Assembly (NCBI GenBank): GCA_964429695.1
Contig: CAYSCS010000087.1
Coordinates: 24,706-88,705, forward strand
Length of the DNA: 64,000 nucleotides
Origin: CAYSCS01 sp964429695
GTDB taxonomy: Bacteria > Acidobacteriota > Aminicenantia > Aminicenantales > Aminicenantaceae
Reading direction: 5' to 3'
This document shows positions 45,159 to 53,637 of this stretch, in pieces. A model generated the notes under the pieces. That model worked only from the letters and a program-made list of their open reading frames with translations, did not search any database and was not told where the DNA came from. Each line of letters starts with the position of its first letter. Positions within the stretch are counted from its first letter, which is position 1. The position numbers and the translations under genes are program-made.

Positions 45159-46577
45159 TTAGGCTTCCTTGAGGATTTCTTCTGCCTTTGATGAAATTAT
45201 TTCCCATGCTTCTCTCACGTGGCGTTCTTCGGTAGTTCTCGAACCTACCACCATTCTAATCGTATATTTTCCCTTTAAATTCGTGTGAGTCAAAAAGAGC
45301 CTTTTTGTGCTGTTTATCTTTTCCAAGAGCCTTCGATTAAGTTCATTCAATTTCTCCTCGCTTCTTCCATCATTCAATCTAAAGCATACCAGACTGAAAT
45401 GAACGGGGGCCATGAGTTCAAAACGAGCATCGGCCTCAACCCACTCCTTGAAAATCTGAGCAAGACGAATATGTTCTCGGATGATTTTTTGCAGACCCTC
45501 AACCCCATAAAATCGAATTACAAACCAGAGTTTCAGGGCCCTGAACCTCCTCCCGAGCTGAATTCCCCAGTCCCGAAAATTCTTCACCTCTTTATCCACA
45601 TCTGTCTTTAAATATTCGGGGTGGATTTCAAAAGTTTTAATCAGAGTCTGGGGTTCTTTGACAAAATAGGCTGAACAATCAAAATTAGTTAGCATCCACT
45701 TATGAGGGTTAAACACGAAAGAATCTACATACTCTGACCCTTCCATCATCCATCTTTTCTCGGGGAGAATAGAGGCTGTCCCGGCATAGGCCGCATCCAC
45801 ATGAAGCCAGACCCCATGTTTCTTACAGATTCTTCCCACGGCAGAGAGAGAATCCACACCAGCCGAAGAGGTCGTCCCGAGTGTCGCCACCACACACACA
45901 GGAAGAAAGCCATTCTCCTTATCTGAAGTTATTGCCCTCTCAAGCTCTGAAGGGATGATGGCAAAATTTTCATCCGCCAAGATGTATCTGAGATTCTCCT
46001 TTCCAATACCAGCTATTTTTACCCCTTTTTCCACACTCGAGTGCGCCTCTTCTGAGGTATATATCGTTAACCTTTTACGAATTCCCATCCTGTTTGATTC
46101 AAACTCAGTAGCCTTTTCTCTTGCGCTCAAAAGAGCACAGAGAGTAGCTGTTGAGGCTGTATCCTGAATGACCCCCTTCATTCCTTCTGGCAAGCCTATC
46201 ATTTGCCGTAGCCATTCGATAACCACTTCCTCTAACTCTGTAGCAGAAGGTGATGTTTGCCATACCATACACTGGGCACCGATCCCAGCTGTTAATAGTT
46301 CGGCAAGGATTGAAGGCGGGCTGTTAGTGGCAGGAAAATAGGCAAACCAAGAGGGGTGTTGCCAATGAGTTAACCCAGGAACAACGATCTCTTTGAAATC
46401 GCGAAACACATTTTCCATCGCTTCCGGTCTAAAAGGAGGGCTTTTGGGAAGCCTCTTCTTTATCTCTCCTGGTTTTATATCAGGGACAATGGGATATTGC
46501 TCAACCTTCTCCAGATAATCTACTACCCAATCCACAAACCTGTAGCCAAATTCCCTGAAATCTTTTTTCTTCATCAT
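45159..46577 (-). CDS. Aromatic-L-amino-acid decarboxylase-like PLP enzyme
   Basis: Group II PLP decarboxylase, 472 aa. PLP Lys293 in FNPHKWML, D261 in HVDAAYAG, the substrate-pocket block HWQHPSWFAYFP (71-82) and LTAGIGAQCMVWQTSPSATELE closely follow the aromatic decarboxylase family (Tyr, Trp, Phe, DOPA). In bacteria it gives tyramine, tryptamine or phenylethylamine. The start could be either of two adjacent ATGs (46577 or 46574); AAAGGA precedes both. No amine transporter is beside it. Confidence 0.88.
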   Translation of the reverse strand: MMKKKDFREFGYRFVDWVVDYLEKVEQYPIVPDIKPGEIKKRLPKSPPFRPEAMENVFRDFKEIVVPGLTHWQHPSWFAYFPATNSPPSILAELLTAGIGAQCMVWQTSPSATELEEVVIEWLRQMIGLPEGMKGVIQDTASTATLCALLSAREKATEFESNRMGIRKRLTIYTSEEAHSSVEKGVKIAGIGKENLRYILADENFAIIPSELERAITSDKENGFLPVCVVATLGTTSSAGVDSLSAVGRICKKHGVWLHVDAAYAGTASILPEKRWMMEGSEYVDSFVFNPHKWMLTNFDCSAYFVKEPQTLIKTFEIHPEYLKTDVDKEVKNFRDWGIQLGRRFRALKLWFVIRFYGVEGLQKIIREHIRLAQIFKEWVEADARFELMAPVHFSLVCFRLNDGRSEEKLNELNRRLLEKINSTKRLFLTHTNLKGKYTIRMVVGSRTTEERHVREAWEIISSKAEEILKEA

Positions 46578-46801
46578 CCCATCCTTTCTCTAAAATGGAA
46601 ATTCTATAATTGTTCCCATTTTTTGGCAAAAAAATTTTAAAGAAAAATGACTTTTTTAGTCAAAAAGATAAGAAAAAAACCATATTTGAAGGTGAAAACT
46701 TTCATTAACACTAAAAAAAGGGCAAAAATGCCTTTTTTATGGGCATAAAATTGTATGGACATGGACAAAATGAGGTTTTTTAAAAAATTAAAAAAAATTT
46801 G
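46578..46801. other. Hairpin-rich AT-rich gap before the aromatic decarboxylase
   Basis: Contains a TGACT/AGTCA hairpin near 46648-46662 and an A-tract/GGGCA-loop-TGCC/T-tract structure at 46713-46739 that could act as a terminator in either direction. No reading frame is credible. The leftward decarboxylase must be transcribed from within this stretch, but no clear promoter was identified. Confidence 0.4.
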
Positions 46802-46831
46802 TTGAAATCAGGAATATAAATATGTTATAAT
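46802..46831 (+). promoter_or_regulatory. Strong predicted promoter of an orphan transcript
   Basis: TTGAAA (46802-46807), 18-nt spacer, perfect TATAAT (46826-46831), pointing right, with no gene on that strand before the terminator at 47026-47061. The start would be near 46838. Confidence 0.55.
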
Positions 46832-46837
46832 ATATTT

Positions 46838-47061
46838 TAATAAAGGGGGAATAAAAAATTTTAGCCAAATGAAACCTTTTACTTCTCTCATGCGTATAAT
46901 ATTATGGAAAAAATGAAAGAAGAGAAATTCTTCAAAAAAAGAGGTCTCCCCCTCTTTTCTGCCCCTCCTTTTTTTGAGGATTTTTTTACCATAAATCCCT
47001 TTACCCATTAATCCATCCCCTAACGAGGCTGCCCTCTTTCGCTTAGAGGGCAGCCTTTTTT
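46838..47061 (+). ncRNA. Candidate small RNA or leader, about 220 nt
   Basis: The interval runs from a consensus promoter to a 12-bp terminator hairpin on the same strand. It contains a further AGAGG/CCTCT hairpin near 46939-46955 and only a 15-codon frame (ATG near 46869) without a Shine-Dalgarno. Its end lies next to the 3' end of nikR on the opposite strand. No known RNA family is recognised. Confidence 0.4.
47026..47061 (+). terminator. Rho-independent terminator
   Basis: Perfect 12-bp stem (AGGCTGCCCTCT with AGAGGGCAGCCT), 7-nt loop TTCGCTT and a T6 run at 47056-47061 on the plus strand. On the minus strand the stem is not followed by T residues, so it ends a rightward transcript rather than nikR. 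Confidence 0.8.
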
Positions 47062-47085
47062 CTGAAAAATAGGGACTTAATAATC

Positions 47086-47505
47086 TCAATAAATGTTTGA
47101 GCCAGTCGTGGTCATCAGCAATTTTCCATGTTTAACGCTCTTGGTAGACAAAAGAGAATTGGCTACTTTCCTGATCAAGCCACTCTTTCCCTTTAAGACT
47201 ATGACTTCAAGACAATTATGGCGATCGAGATGAATATGCGTTGAGGAAATCACGATGTCGAGATGCTCATGCTGGATGCTTGTCAATCTCTCGGTAAGCT
47301 CTCTGCGCTTGTGATCATACACAATCCCCAAAATTCCAATTGTCTCCTTTTCCTCCTCCTTCCACTCCTCAGCCACCAGCCTATCTCGGATAAGGTCGCG
47401 TATGGCCTCTGAGCGATTGGTGTATCCCATTCTCTCCATAAAGGAATCGAACATCTCTAAAAGCTCCTCTTCAATCGATATTCCGAATCTTTTCACTTTT
47501 TTCAT
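47086..47505 (-). CDS. nikR: Nickel-responsive regulator NikR
   Basis: Ribbon-helix-helix repressor with a C-terminal ACT-like nickel domain, 139 aa. Residues 1-45 (RFGISIEEELLEMFD, NRSEAIRDLIRDRLV) form the RHH part. The high-affinity Ni ligands are H79, H90, H92 and C98, with the same spacing as E. coli NikR H76, H87, H89 and C95. No nickel transporter or Ni enzyme gene lies in the window, so its targets are elsewhere. A palindrome on its own promoter suggests autoregulation. Confidence 0.95.
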   Translation of the reverse strand: MKKVKRFGISIEEELLEMFDSFMERMGYTNRSEAIRDLIRDRLVAEEWKEEEKETIGILGIVYDHKRRELTERLTSIQHEHLDIVISSTHIHLDRHNCLEVIVLKGKSGLIRKVANSLLSTKSVKHGKLLMTTTGSNIY

Positions 47506-47528
47506 TCATTTAACCTCAATTTTTTATG

Positions 47529-47557
47529 AAGATAATATTATCTCTTCTCAATGTCAA
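47529..47557 (-). promoter_or_regulatory. Predicted nikR promoter with operator-like palindrome
   Basis: Minus strand TTGACA (47552-47557), 17-nt spacer, TATCTT (47529-47534). A perfect 14-nt palindrome AGATAATATTATCT (47530-47543) covers the -10 box and part of the spacer, a good position for a repressor, presumably NikR itself. Confidence 0.6.
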
Positions 47558-48110
47558 ACCTCCCCTCTGATTTGATTGTTTCTCAATCTCCTCAGTATAC
47601 TTAAGATCGTGACAAGTTAAAGACCATTTTTAAACCTGAAAAATTTACCAACCCAGCTTTTTTCTTCTCTCCACTGGTTTGAATTTCGGCAAAAATTCTT
47701 ATTAAGCAGGAAATGTCCCCAACACGGATTTAAGCAATAAAGGGATTGAGCATCAAATTGATGTCCGTTAAACTTAATAATATAAGATCAAAAAAGACAG
47801 ATTTTATCTTTTTCTCTGCTCTCACCTCATCCCTAGCCGTAAATACATGATCTTTTAAGAAAATGGTCTTCCCTCTCCTCAAGCATTCGTGCCAGATTTA
47901 AGTCTTCCTCGGCTTCTAAAAAAGGGGTGAGCAACATAAACTACACTGAAGCTAGAAAATTAAGGAAAAATCTCAACTCAAGGTATAAATCTTCTTATTA
48001 TTTTACTTATTCATGAGTTACCTTAAAGGCAGGTTCACCTTGCCGCCTCTTCCATATATCACTTACCAATTACCCTGGATACTATGTCTGAGCCTAAATG
48101 ATTAATTATC
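47558..48110. other. Intergenic region between nikR and the B12 riboswitch
   Basis: About 550 bases without a recognisable gene, RNA or strong hairpin. It separates two divergent units, each with its own promoter at the margins. Confidence 0.45.
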
Positions 48111-48140
48111 TTGACAATCTAGAAAAAAATATAATAGATT
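48111..48140 (+). promoter_or_regulatory. Predicted promoter of the cobalamin uptake operon
   Basis: TTGACA (48111-48116) with TAGATT at an 18-nt spacer (48135-48140); a TATAAT also lies at 13 nt (48130-48135). It is followed by the riboswitch. Confidence 0.45.
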
Positions 48141-48176
48141 ATTTTCTTAAATATAGACCTTTGAAAAGATTAATCG

Positions 48177-48326
48177 GGTTTAAGAGAGAGGGAAGTCCGT
48201 AAAAAGCGGACACAGCCCCCGCTACTGTATTCGGGGACGACTTCCAGAGAAAGCCACTGCCCCCTAAAAGGGGTGGGAAGGTCTGGAAGGAGGATGATCC
48301 GAGAGTCAGGAAACCTCGCTTAAGCC
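48177..48326 (+). ncRNA. Cobalamin riboswitch
   Basis: Class-defining elements in order: CAGCCCCCGCTACTGT (48213-48228), GCCACTG (48253-48259), GGGAAGGTCTGGAAGGAGGATGA-type core (48274 onwards) and the B12 box GAGAGTCAGGAAACCT (48301-48316). GGTTTAAG (48177-48184) pairs with CTTAAGCC (48319-48326) as P1. It precedes btuB-btuF-btuD-btuC, the expected target. Confidence 0.95.
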
Positions 48327-48330
48327 AGAA

Positions 48331-48368
48331 AGCCCATCTTCGGGAGGAAGCGTGGGTGGTTTTTTTTT
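48331..48368 (+). terminator. Riboswitch expression-platform terminator
   Basis: A GCCCA/TGGGT-type stem around an inner UC..GA hairpin, followed by a run of at least eight T residues (48360-48368), placed 5 nt after the aptamer and 83 nt before the btuB ATG. This suggests transcriptional control by cobalamin. Confidence 0.6.
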
Positions 48369-48450
48369 GCCTTCCTTCTCCCCTGAAGACGAAGAATCTA
48401 AGAAATTTTTCATAAGGGAAGCGCGGGGGCAATCAAAGAAGGAGGAAAAA

Positions 48451-50403
48451 ATGTTAAAAAAGTTCTCTTTGTTTGTTCTCGCCTTCACTCTCTTCTGTTC
48501 GCTCTTGATTTCAGAACAAGAAAAAGAAAAGGAGGAAAAACGACAAGAGCTCCTTCATTATGACTTAGTGGTCACAGCCACACGTCTTGAAACTCCTCAA
48601 AAAGAAATTGCAACCTCTTTCTCTCTCATCACAAGAAATGAGCTCGAACGCAGCAAAAAAAATTCAGTTTTTGAGGCCCTCCAAGAGATTCCAGGTTTGT
48701 CTCTGATTCAGAATGGCTCCCCAGGCGGGTCGGCCTCTGCTTTTATTCGGGGTGCAAATTCGGAGCATACTCTGGTGATGATCGATGGAGTAGAGCTCAA
48801 TGACCCCATTTCTCCTTCACGCTCCTGTGACTTAGCTCATTTTATGCTGGAGAATGTAGAGAGAATAGAAATCCTGAGAGGACCTCAGAGCACCCTTTAT
48901 GGCTCAGACGCGATGGGAGGGATTATTCATATTTTGACTAGAATGGGTGAGGGTAGGCCACGGCTCAGGCTTCAAACCCAGGTAGGCTCATTCGGCACCC
49001 TCTCGAGTATGGCTGAATTCAGTGGCGGCACAGGTCGTTTTTCGTATTCTCTGGGCACCTCATACTTCAAAACAGAAGGAATTTCGGCCGCCAATTCTTG
49101 TTATGAAGGGAATGAAGAAAAAGACGGCTACAAGAATTTTTCTCTAGGTACAAAGTTTTCGCTCCAGATTCGAGAAAATCTCGAGTTGAGCTTTTTCCTC
49201 AAAGCCATTGACTCTAATTCTGATATAGACAATTTTGGAGGAGCTTTCGGAGACGATCCAAACAGCACTCAGAAATTAAAGACCTTTGTTTTCAAAGGAG
49301 AATCAAGAACCCTGTGGCTTGAGAATCGCTGGGAACAGAAACTGAGCGTCTCTTTGTTTAATTCTAGCCGAAAGCATGATAACCCAGAAGATGAAACTCA
49401 TCCCTACGATTCTGAACATGGTCATTTTCACAGCCGGAGGTTGGCCCTCGACTGGCAGCATAATTTTTTTCTTAATGCATCACACACTCTCACTCTTGGC
49501 TTGGATTTACAGCAAGAAATGGGGAAATCCGAGTACTTCTCAGAGAGTTTCTGGGGCACTTATTCAAACCTTTTTCCTGAAAAAAAGGCTCATCAAGTAG
49601 GTGTTTACATCCAGGAACAGCTCAGAATTTCTGGTTGCTTCTTTGCTACCGCAGGCCTTCGAGTCGATAATCACAGCCAGACAGGAAACTCTCTAACCTA
49701 TCGCCTCGCACCAGCTTTTTTCCTTAAGAAAACAGAGACAAAACTCAAAGCAACTTTTGGAACGGGATTCAAATCACCTTCCCTCTACCAACTCTATGCC
49801 CCTCAGACTTTCTGGGGGCCAATCGGCAACGAGAATCTCATGCCTGAAAAATCTTCGAGCTGGGATGCGGGAGTGGAGCAGAGTTTTTTCCAAGGTCATC
49901 TCACTCTTGCGGTAACATATTTTGGAGCAAGGTATGAAAATCTAATCGAATTTGATTACACCCAGGGATTTATCAACATTGCTAAGGCCTCTTCCCGAGG
50001 AGCCGAATTTAGCTTAAGTCTCATACCTTTAGAAAAACTACGCTTCCTAGCTTCATATACGAGGTTGAAAGCAAAAAATGAAAATACAGGAGAGCTCCTC
50101 TTGAGGCGGCCAAAGGAGAAATTCTTGGCATCGGTAAGCTTAGACTTCTTAAAAAAAGGAAACTTCATCCTCTCCCTTATTTTTAATGGAGAAAGGGATG
50201 ATATGGAGTACAGAGAATGGACTTCGGTGAGAGTCAAGATGCCAAGATACACTCTTTTAAACGCAGCCATTTCCTATGAACTAGCTCCATCTACCCAGAT
50301 ATTTTGCCGTTTTGATAACATTCTGGATAGTGAATACGAAATGATAAAAGGCTATGGAGCAGCTGGATTCTCAATTTATGGGGGATTGAAACTCTCTCTA
50401 TGA
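48451..50403 (+). CDS. btuB: TonB-dependent outer-membrane cobalamin receptor BtuB
   Basis: 650 aa from the ATG at 48451 (AAGGAGG 5 nt upstream; the frame's earlier opening at 48352 lies in the riboswitch platform). Signal peptide 1-21, TonB box DLVVTATR (38-45), plug domain with IPGLSLIQNG, GPQSTLYGSDAMGGIIHILT (about 147-166), then a 22-strand-type barrel rich in aromatic residues. The terminal strand ends GGLKLSL without the usual final Phe. The riboswitch upstream and ABC genes downstream identify the substrate as a corrinoid. Confidence 0.92.
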   Translation: MLKKFSLFVLAFTLFCSLLISEQEKEKEEKRQELLHYDLVVTATRLETPQKEIATSFSLITRNELERSKKNSVFEALQEIPGLSLIQNGSPGGSASAFIRGANSEHTLVMIDGVELNDPISPSRSCDLAHFMLENVERIEILRGPQSTLYGSDAMGGIIHILTRMGEGRPRLRLQTQVGSFGTLSSMAEFSGGTGRFSYSLGTSYFKTEGISAANSCYEGNEEKDGYKNFSLGTKFSLQIRENLELSFFLKAIDSNSDIDNFGGAFGDDPNSTQKLKTFVFKGESRTLWLENRWEQKLSVSLFNSSRKHDNPEDETHPYDSEHGHFHSRRLALDWQHNFFLNASHTLTLGLDLQQEMGKSEYFSESFWGTYSNLFPEKKAHQVGVYIQEQLRISGCFFATAGLRVDNHSQTGNSLTYRLAPAFFLKKTETKLKATFGTGFKSPSLYQLYAPQTFWGPIGNENLMPEKSSSWDAGVEQSFFQGHLTLAVTYFGARYENLIEFDYTQGFINIAKASSRGAEFSLSLIPLEKLRFLASYTRLKAKNENTGELLLRRPKEKFLASVSLDFLKKGNFILSLIFNGERDDMEYREWTSVRVKMPRYTLLNAAISYELAPSTQIFCRFDNILDSEYEMIKGYGAAGFSIYGGLKLSL

Positions 50404-50438
50404 AGTTTTTAATCTCTTGATAAAAGAGAAATAATTTT

Positions 50439-51377
50439 ATGAAGAGTCAAATGAAAAGAGCGAAAAAAATTCAAGCGCAACTATTTTTTTTAATCCTCTC
50501 TGCGGTGATGATGCCTGTTTCAATCTCTAACTTTGCTCTAACGAGGGAGTCACCTCAAGGTTCAGGGGAAAAAAATTTCAAAAGAATCATCTGCGCCGCT
50601 CCGAGTATCACTGAAATAGTATTTTCTCTTGGCTGCGAAGAAAGGGTAGTGGGTGTAAGTGAGTTCAGCACCTATCCTCAGGAGGCGAAGAAAAAACCGA
50701 AAATAGGAGGACTCTTAAATCCAAGTCGCGAAAGAATTCTGGCTCTTCAACCGGACCTCGTCATTGCTCAGGGAAAGCACGAAGCGCTTAAAAGGCTGTG
50801 CATGCAAAATAGAATCCATTTTCTCTCTCTGAGAATTAACACCATAGAGGAGATTTTAAAAGCCATTCAAACAACCGGAGAATTGTTGGGGGAAAGAGAA
50901 AAGGCGGAGGAGTTAATAAGAAGACTAAAAGATAAACTTGGCTTCATAAAGAAAAAGACAGAGCGCTTCCCACGGAAAAAAGTTTTTCTCGCCTTAGGTC
51001 ACTTACCCGGAAATCTCAATGGTCTAATGACGGCCGATGGTTCCTCTTTCCTCAATCAAGTAATTGAGCTAGCAGGAGGGGAAAACATCTTTAAAGAGAG
51101 TAAAGGATTTTATCCCCTAATCTCCAAGGAGTCCCTCATTCGACGTCAACCTCAAATAATAGTGGAGGCTTTTCCTGGTGGAATCTCAGAAAAAAAGAAA
51201 AGGCTTCTCCTCAATGATTGGGAGAAGCTACCTATGCTGCCGGCAGTAAAATTGGGAAATATTTATTTTCTCAGCGACGATTTCCTCCTAATCCCTGGCA
51301 TTCGTGTCGACCAGACGGTGCGCAGGATGGCGGAGCTCCTCCATCCCGAGGCATTCAATGAAAAAGAAAATACTTGA
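50439..51377 (+). CDS. btuF: Periplasmic cobalamin-binding protein BtuF
   Basis: Cluster A-type solute-binding protein, 312 aa. Signal segment at about 12-32 followed by IICAAPSITEIVFSLGCEERVVGVSEF, the BtuF/FecB N-lobe start; QPDLVIAQG and the long linking helix; the C-lobe has DGSSFLNQVIELAGGENIF. It hands corrinoid from BtuB to the BtuCD transporter. No lipobox is obvious. The gene's last 20 nt overlap btuD. Confidence 0.9.
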   Translation: MKSQMKRAKKIQAQLFFLILSAVMMPVSISNFALTRESPQGSGEKNFKRIICAAPSITEIVFSLGCEERVVGVSEFSTYPQEAKKKPKIGGLLNPSRERILALQPDLVIAQGKHEALKRLCMQNRIHFLSLRINTIEEILKAIQTTGELLGEREKAEELIRRLKDKLGFIKKKTERFPRKKVFLALGHLPGNLNGLMTADGSSFLNQVIELAGGENIFKESKGFYPLISKESLIRRQPQIIVEAFPGGISEKKKRLLLNDWEKLPMLPAVKLGNIYFLSDDFLLIPGIRVDQTVRRMAELLHPEAFNEKENT

Positions 51378-52152
51378 GCTTCGAGACATCCATCACCGTT
51401 TCCCTGATTCAGGCTGGGAACTAAATTTTTCGAGTTTCACCCTCTTTGAGGGGGAGATTCTCGTCATTATCGGTCCAAATGGCTCGGGAAAAAGCACCCT
51501 TCTTCGTCTCGCTGCGGGAATAATATCGCCACTTAAGGGTAGCATAAGGCTCGAAAATAAGGAGCTTAAAACTTTAAAGCGGAGAAAAATTGCCAAGCTC
51601 CTGGGCTATTTGCCCCAGGAACTTGGAAGCCAGTACGATTATACTGTCGAAGAGCTTGTCGCCATGGGGCGTTATTCATTTACTAATATGATGGGAATAC
51701 TAAATAATGAAGACATGAAAATCATAGAAAAAACCCTCCTCCTCACAGGGCTCCTCTCCCTGCGCCAACGTCATCTTTCGAGTCTTTCTGGCGGAGAGAG
51801 GAAACGGGCTTTTTTAGCTTCGGTGCTGGCACAAGAACCTAAGGTCTTGCTCCTGGATGAGCCCACCACTGCTCTTGACTTACACTTTGAAATCCATTTT
51901 TTTCATCTCCTCCGAGAATTAGCAAGAAAAAACATCGGTATTGCCATTGTGACTCATGATGTAAATCTTGGTTCACTTTTTGCTGATCGCTTGATAGTGA
52001 TGAAGGAAGGAAAAATCCTTGCCGAGGGAGGGGTAACAGACATCCTCACTCTCAAGACACTCCACTCAATCTACGGAGATGAAATCTTGATCGAAAAACA
52101 TCCCCAATGCAAGCGCCCTATAATCTTACCTCGCATCTTAGCTGAGAGATGA
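51358..52152 (+). CDS. btuD: Cobalamin ABC transporter ATPase BtuD
   Basis: 264 aa ATPase of the FecE/BtuD group. Walker A GPNGSGKST 39-47, signature LSGGERKR 143-150, Walker B LLLDEP 164-169, H-loop H200. The frame opens at GTG 51304, but the ATG at 51358 with GAGG 6 nt upstream gives the normal start. It overlaps btuF by 20 nt and btuC by 4 nt, indicating coupled synthesis. Confidence 0.93.
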   Translation: MKKKILELRDIHHRFPDSGWELNFSSFTLFEGEILVIIGPNGSGKSTLLRLAAGIISPLKGSIRLENKELKTLKRRKIAKLLGYLPQELGSQYDYTVEELVAMGRYSFTNMMGILNNEDMKIIEKTLLLTGLLSLRQRHLSSLSGGERKRAFLASVLAQEPKVLLLDEPTTALDLHFEIHFFHLLRELARKNIGIAIVTHDVNLGSLFADRLIVMKEGKILAEGGVTDILTLKTLHSIYGDEILIEKHPQCKRPIILPRILAER

Positions 52153-53165
52153 GAAAAAAAATAAAGACTCTTTGTCTTTACGGTTTAATCTTCATCCTTG
52201 TCACTCTTCTTTCTCCCTGGATTGGGGCTGAAAAGTTAGAATTTGGAAAAATATTTCTCTATCTCACTAAAAACCCGAACTCTGACGGTGCCATATTCTG
52301 GTTTCAAAGAGTTCCCCGGGTAATCCTGGCTTTATTGGCAGGGGGGGCTCTTTCTGTTGTAGGGGCTTCTCTTCAGGTTCTCCTTCGTAATCCTCTGGTA
52401 GAACCCTTTACTATAGGTATAAGTGGAGGAGCCTCACTGGGTGCTTTCCTCGCCATCTCAATTCCATCTCTCTGGGTAACTTGGGGTCCGCTAAGCTCAA
52501 CAATGATCTTTTCTTTGGCAGGAGCCTCTCTGACTATCGTGCTTATTTATTTCCTCGCCAAAAGCTCTCGGGGACTCTCCATCCACACCCTTCTTCTCGC
52601 CGGGATAACCATAAGCATCATCTGCAGCGGTTCAATTCTACTCCTCACATATCTTTCAAGCCCGAATGAAGTAGCCACTTTCCATCGCTGGATAATGGGA
52701 GGAATAGATGTCGTGGGTTATCAGGAGCTCCTGGCGCTCTGCCCCTTCCTTTTTCCCGGACTGGGCCTACTCTTCTATCATTCAAATGACCTCAATCAAA
52801 TAAGCCTTGGTGAGGAAATGGCTCTTGGGCATGGTGTTGCAGTCAAAAATGTCCAGAGGAATGTTTACATAGGGGCAGCCTTTGCCACCGCTGCGGTTGT
52901 CTCTCTCGTCGGTCCCATCGCCTTTGTAGGCCTTGTTGTTCCTCATGCAGTAAGGGAACTAAGCGGGTTTGACCAAAGATTCGTGCTTCCGGGTTCTTTT
53001 TTACTCGGGGGAGCCTCACTTGCAGCCTGTGATTCCCTGGCCAGGACAGTTCTTACCCCTACAGAACTTCCTGTAGGAATAATCACGGCTCTTTTGGGCG
53101 GCCCTCTCTTCATTCGCCTCCTCATCGTTCGGCGTGTAAGCCTCTCTTCATCTCAGGGTATTTAA
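52149..53165 (+). CDS. btuC: Cobalamin ABC transporter permease BtuC (FecCD family)
   Basis: 338 aa with ten transmembrane helices. RVPRVILALLAGGALSVVGASLQ (about 55-77), NPLVEPFTIGISGGASLGA, and GPIAFVGLVVPHAVR near 255 are the FecCD/BtuC hallmarks. Paired with BtuD by an ATGA overlap. It ends the riboswitch-controlled operon; a weak TTTCAGG/CCTGAAA hairpin follows at 53187-53207 without a T run. Confidence 0.94.
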   Translation: MRKKIKTLCLYGLIFILVTLLSPWIGAEKLEFGKIFLYLTKNPNSDGAIFWFQRVPRVILALLAGGALSVVGASLQVLLRNPLVEPFTIGISGGASLGAFLAISIPSLWVTWGPLSSTMIFSLAGASLTIVLIYFLAKSSRGLSIHTLLLAGITISIICSGSILLLTYLSSPNEVATFHRWIMGGIDVVGYQELLALCPFLFPGLGLLFYHSNDLNQISLGEEMALGHGVAVKNVQRNVYIGAAFATAAVVSLVGPIAFVGLVVPHAVRELSGFDQRFVLPGSFLLGGASLAACDSLARTVLTPTELPVGIITALLGGPLFIRLLIVRRVSLSSSQGI

Positions 53166-53391
53166 TTTTATCAAGGACTTTCTCTTTTTCAGGAGCTCTA
53201 CCTGAAATAGGGGTTAATTCATCTAATTTCATCTATTGCCGTAAGATTAAGAAAATCAAAATTTAAAATTAAACCTTGGAGGAACTCTTAAGACTTTTTC
53301 AGAGGATACTTGGCAAGTATTACATCAAAATCAAATAAAATTTATGGGAACAGATTGTCGAAATGCGAGGAAACTTTCTCGCTATTTTCTC
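53166..53391. other. Intergenic spacer between btuC and the mgtE promoter
   Basis: About 225 bases with a weak hairpin after btuC and no gene. With the leader below it fills the 472-base gap before mgtE. Confidence 0.45.
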
Positions 53392-53420
53392 TTGACTCAA
53401 GGAAGAACAAAATGTATATA
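53392..53420 (+). promoter_or_regulatory. Predicted mgtE promoter
   Basis: TTGACT (53392-53397), 17-nt spacer, TATATA (53415-53420). The start would be near 53428, giving a leader of about 210 nt. Confidence 0.55.
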
Positions 53421-53427
53421 AATTTTG

Positions 53428-53637
53428 GTATTGATGGATTTGGAAATGAGTGATGTTGATGGTCCGAGTAGCTTCATAGCCAGAGTTCTGTGGCTCTTGA
53501 AGCTACACATAACTTTAAGGAGGCTGCAAGGGTTTTCTTATGCAGCGAGCGGTGTGAACCTGAATCATTCCCATAGAGATTGAACCTCGGTTCACCCCCT
53601 TGGCTGCAAAAACCCTGCAGCCAGAGGGAGGTGAGCC
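53428..53637 (+). ncRNA. Structured mgtE leader RNA, candidate riboswitch of unknown class
   Basis: A perfect 9-bp hairpin (GTAGCTTCA 53468-53476 with TGAAGCTAC 53498-53506, inner AGCCA/TGGCT) is followed by a long-range helix GGCTGCA-A-GGGTTTT (53522-53536) with AAAACCCTGCAGCC (53609-53622). Inside it TGCAGC (53541-53546) pairs GCTGCA (53603-53608) and GTGAACC (53554-53560) pairs GGTTCAC (53589-53595). Alternative partners exist: TGAACC (53581-53586) for GGTTCA, and GGCTGCA (53602-53608) for TGCAGCC (53616-53622). The Shine-Dalgarno follows directly. It does not resemble the M-box; a GAGTAGC start faintly recalls yybP-ykoY but the rest does not. Confidence 0.6.

Noticed and set aside
46808..47089. 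93-codon frame on the minus strand between nikR and the decarboxylase
   Set aside because: It begins inside the T-tailed terminator hairpin, has no Shine-Dalgarno and is low-complexity; a promoter-terminator unit on the other strand explains the region better.
53461..53637. mgtE leader as an M-box or yybP-ykoY riboswitch
   Set aside because: The conserved M-box blocks are absent; only a GAGTAGC start is shared with yybP-ykoY and its 3' GACC-type partner is missing.
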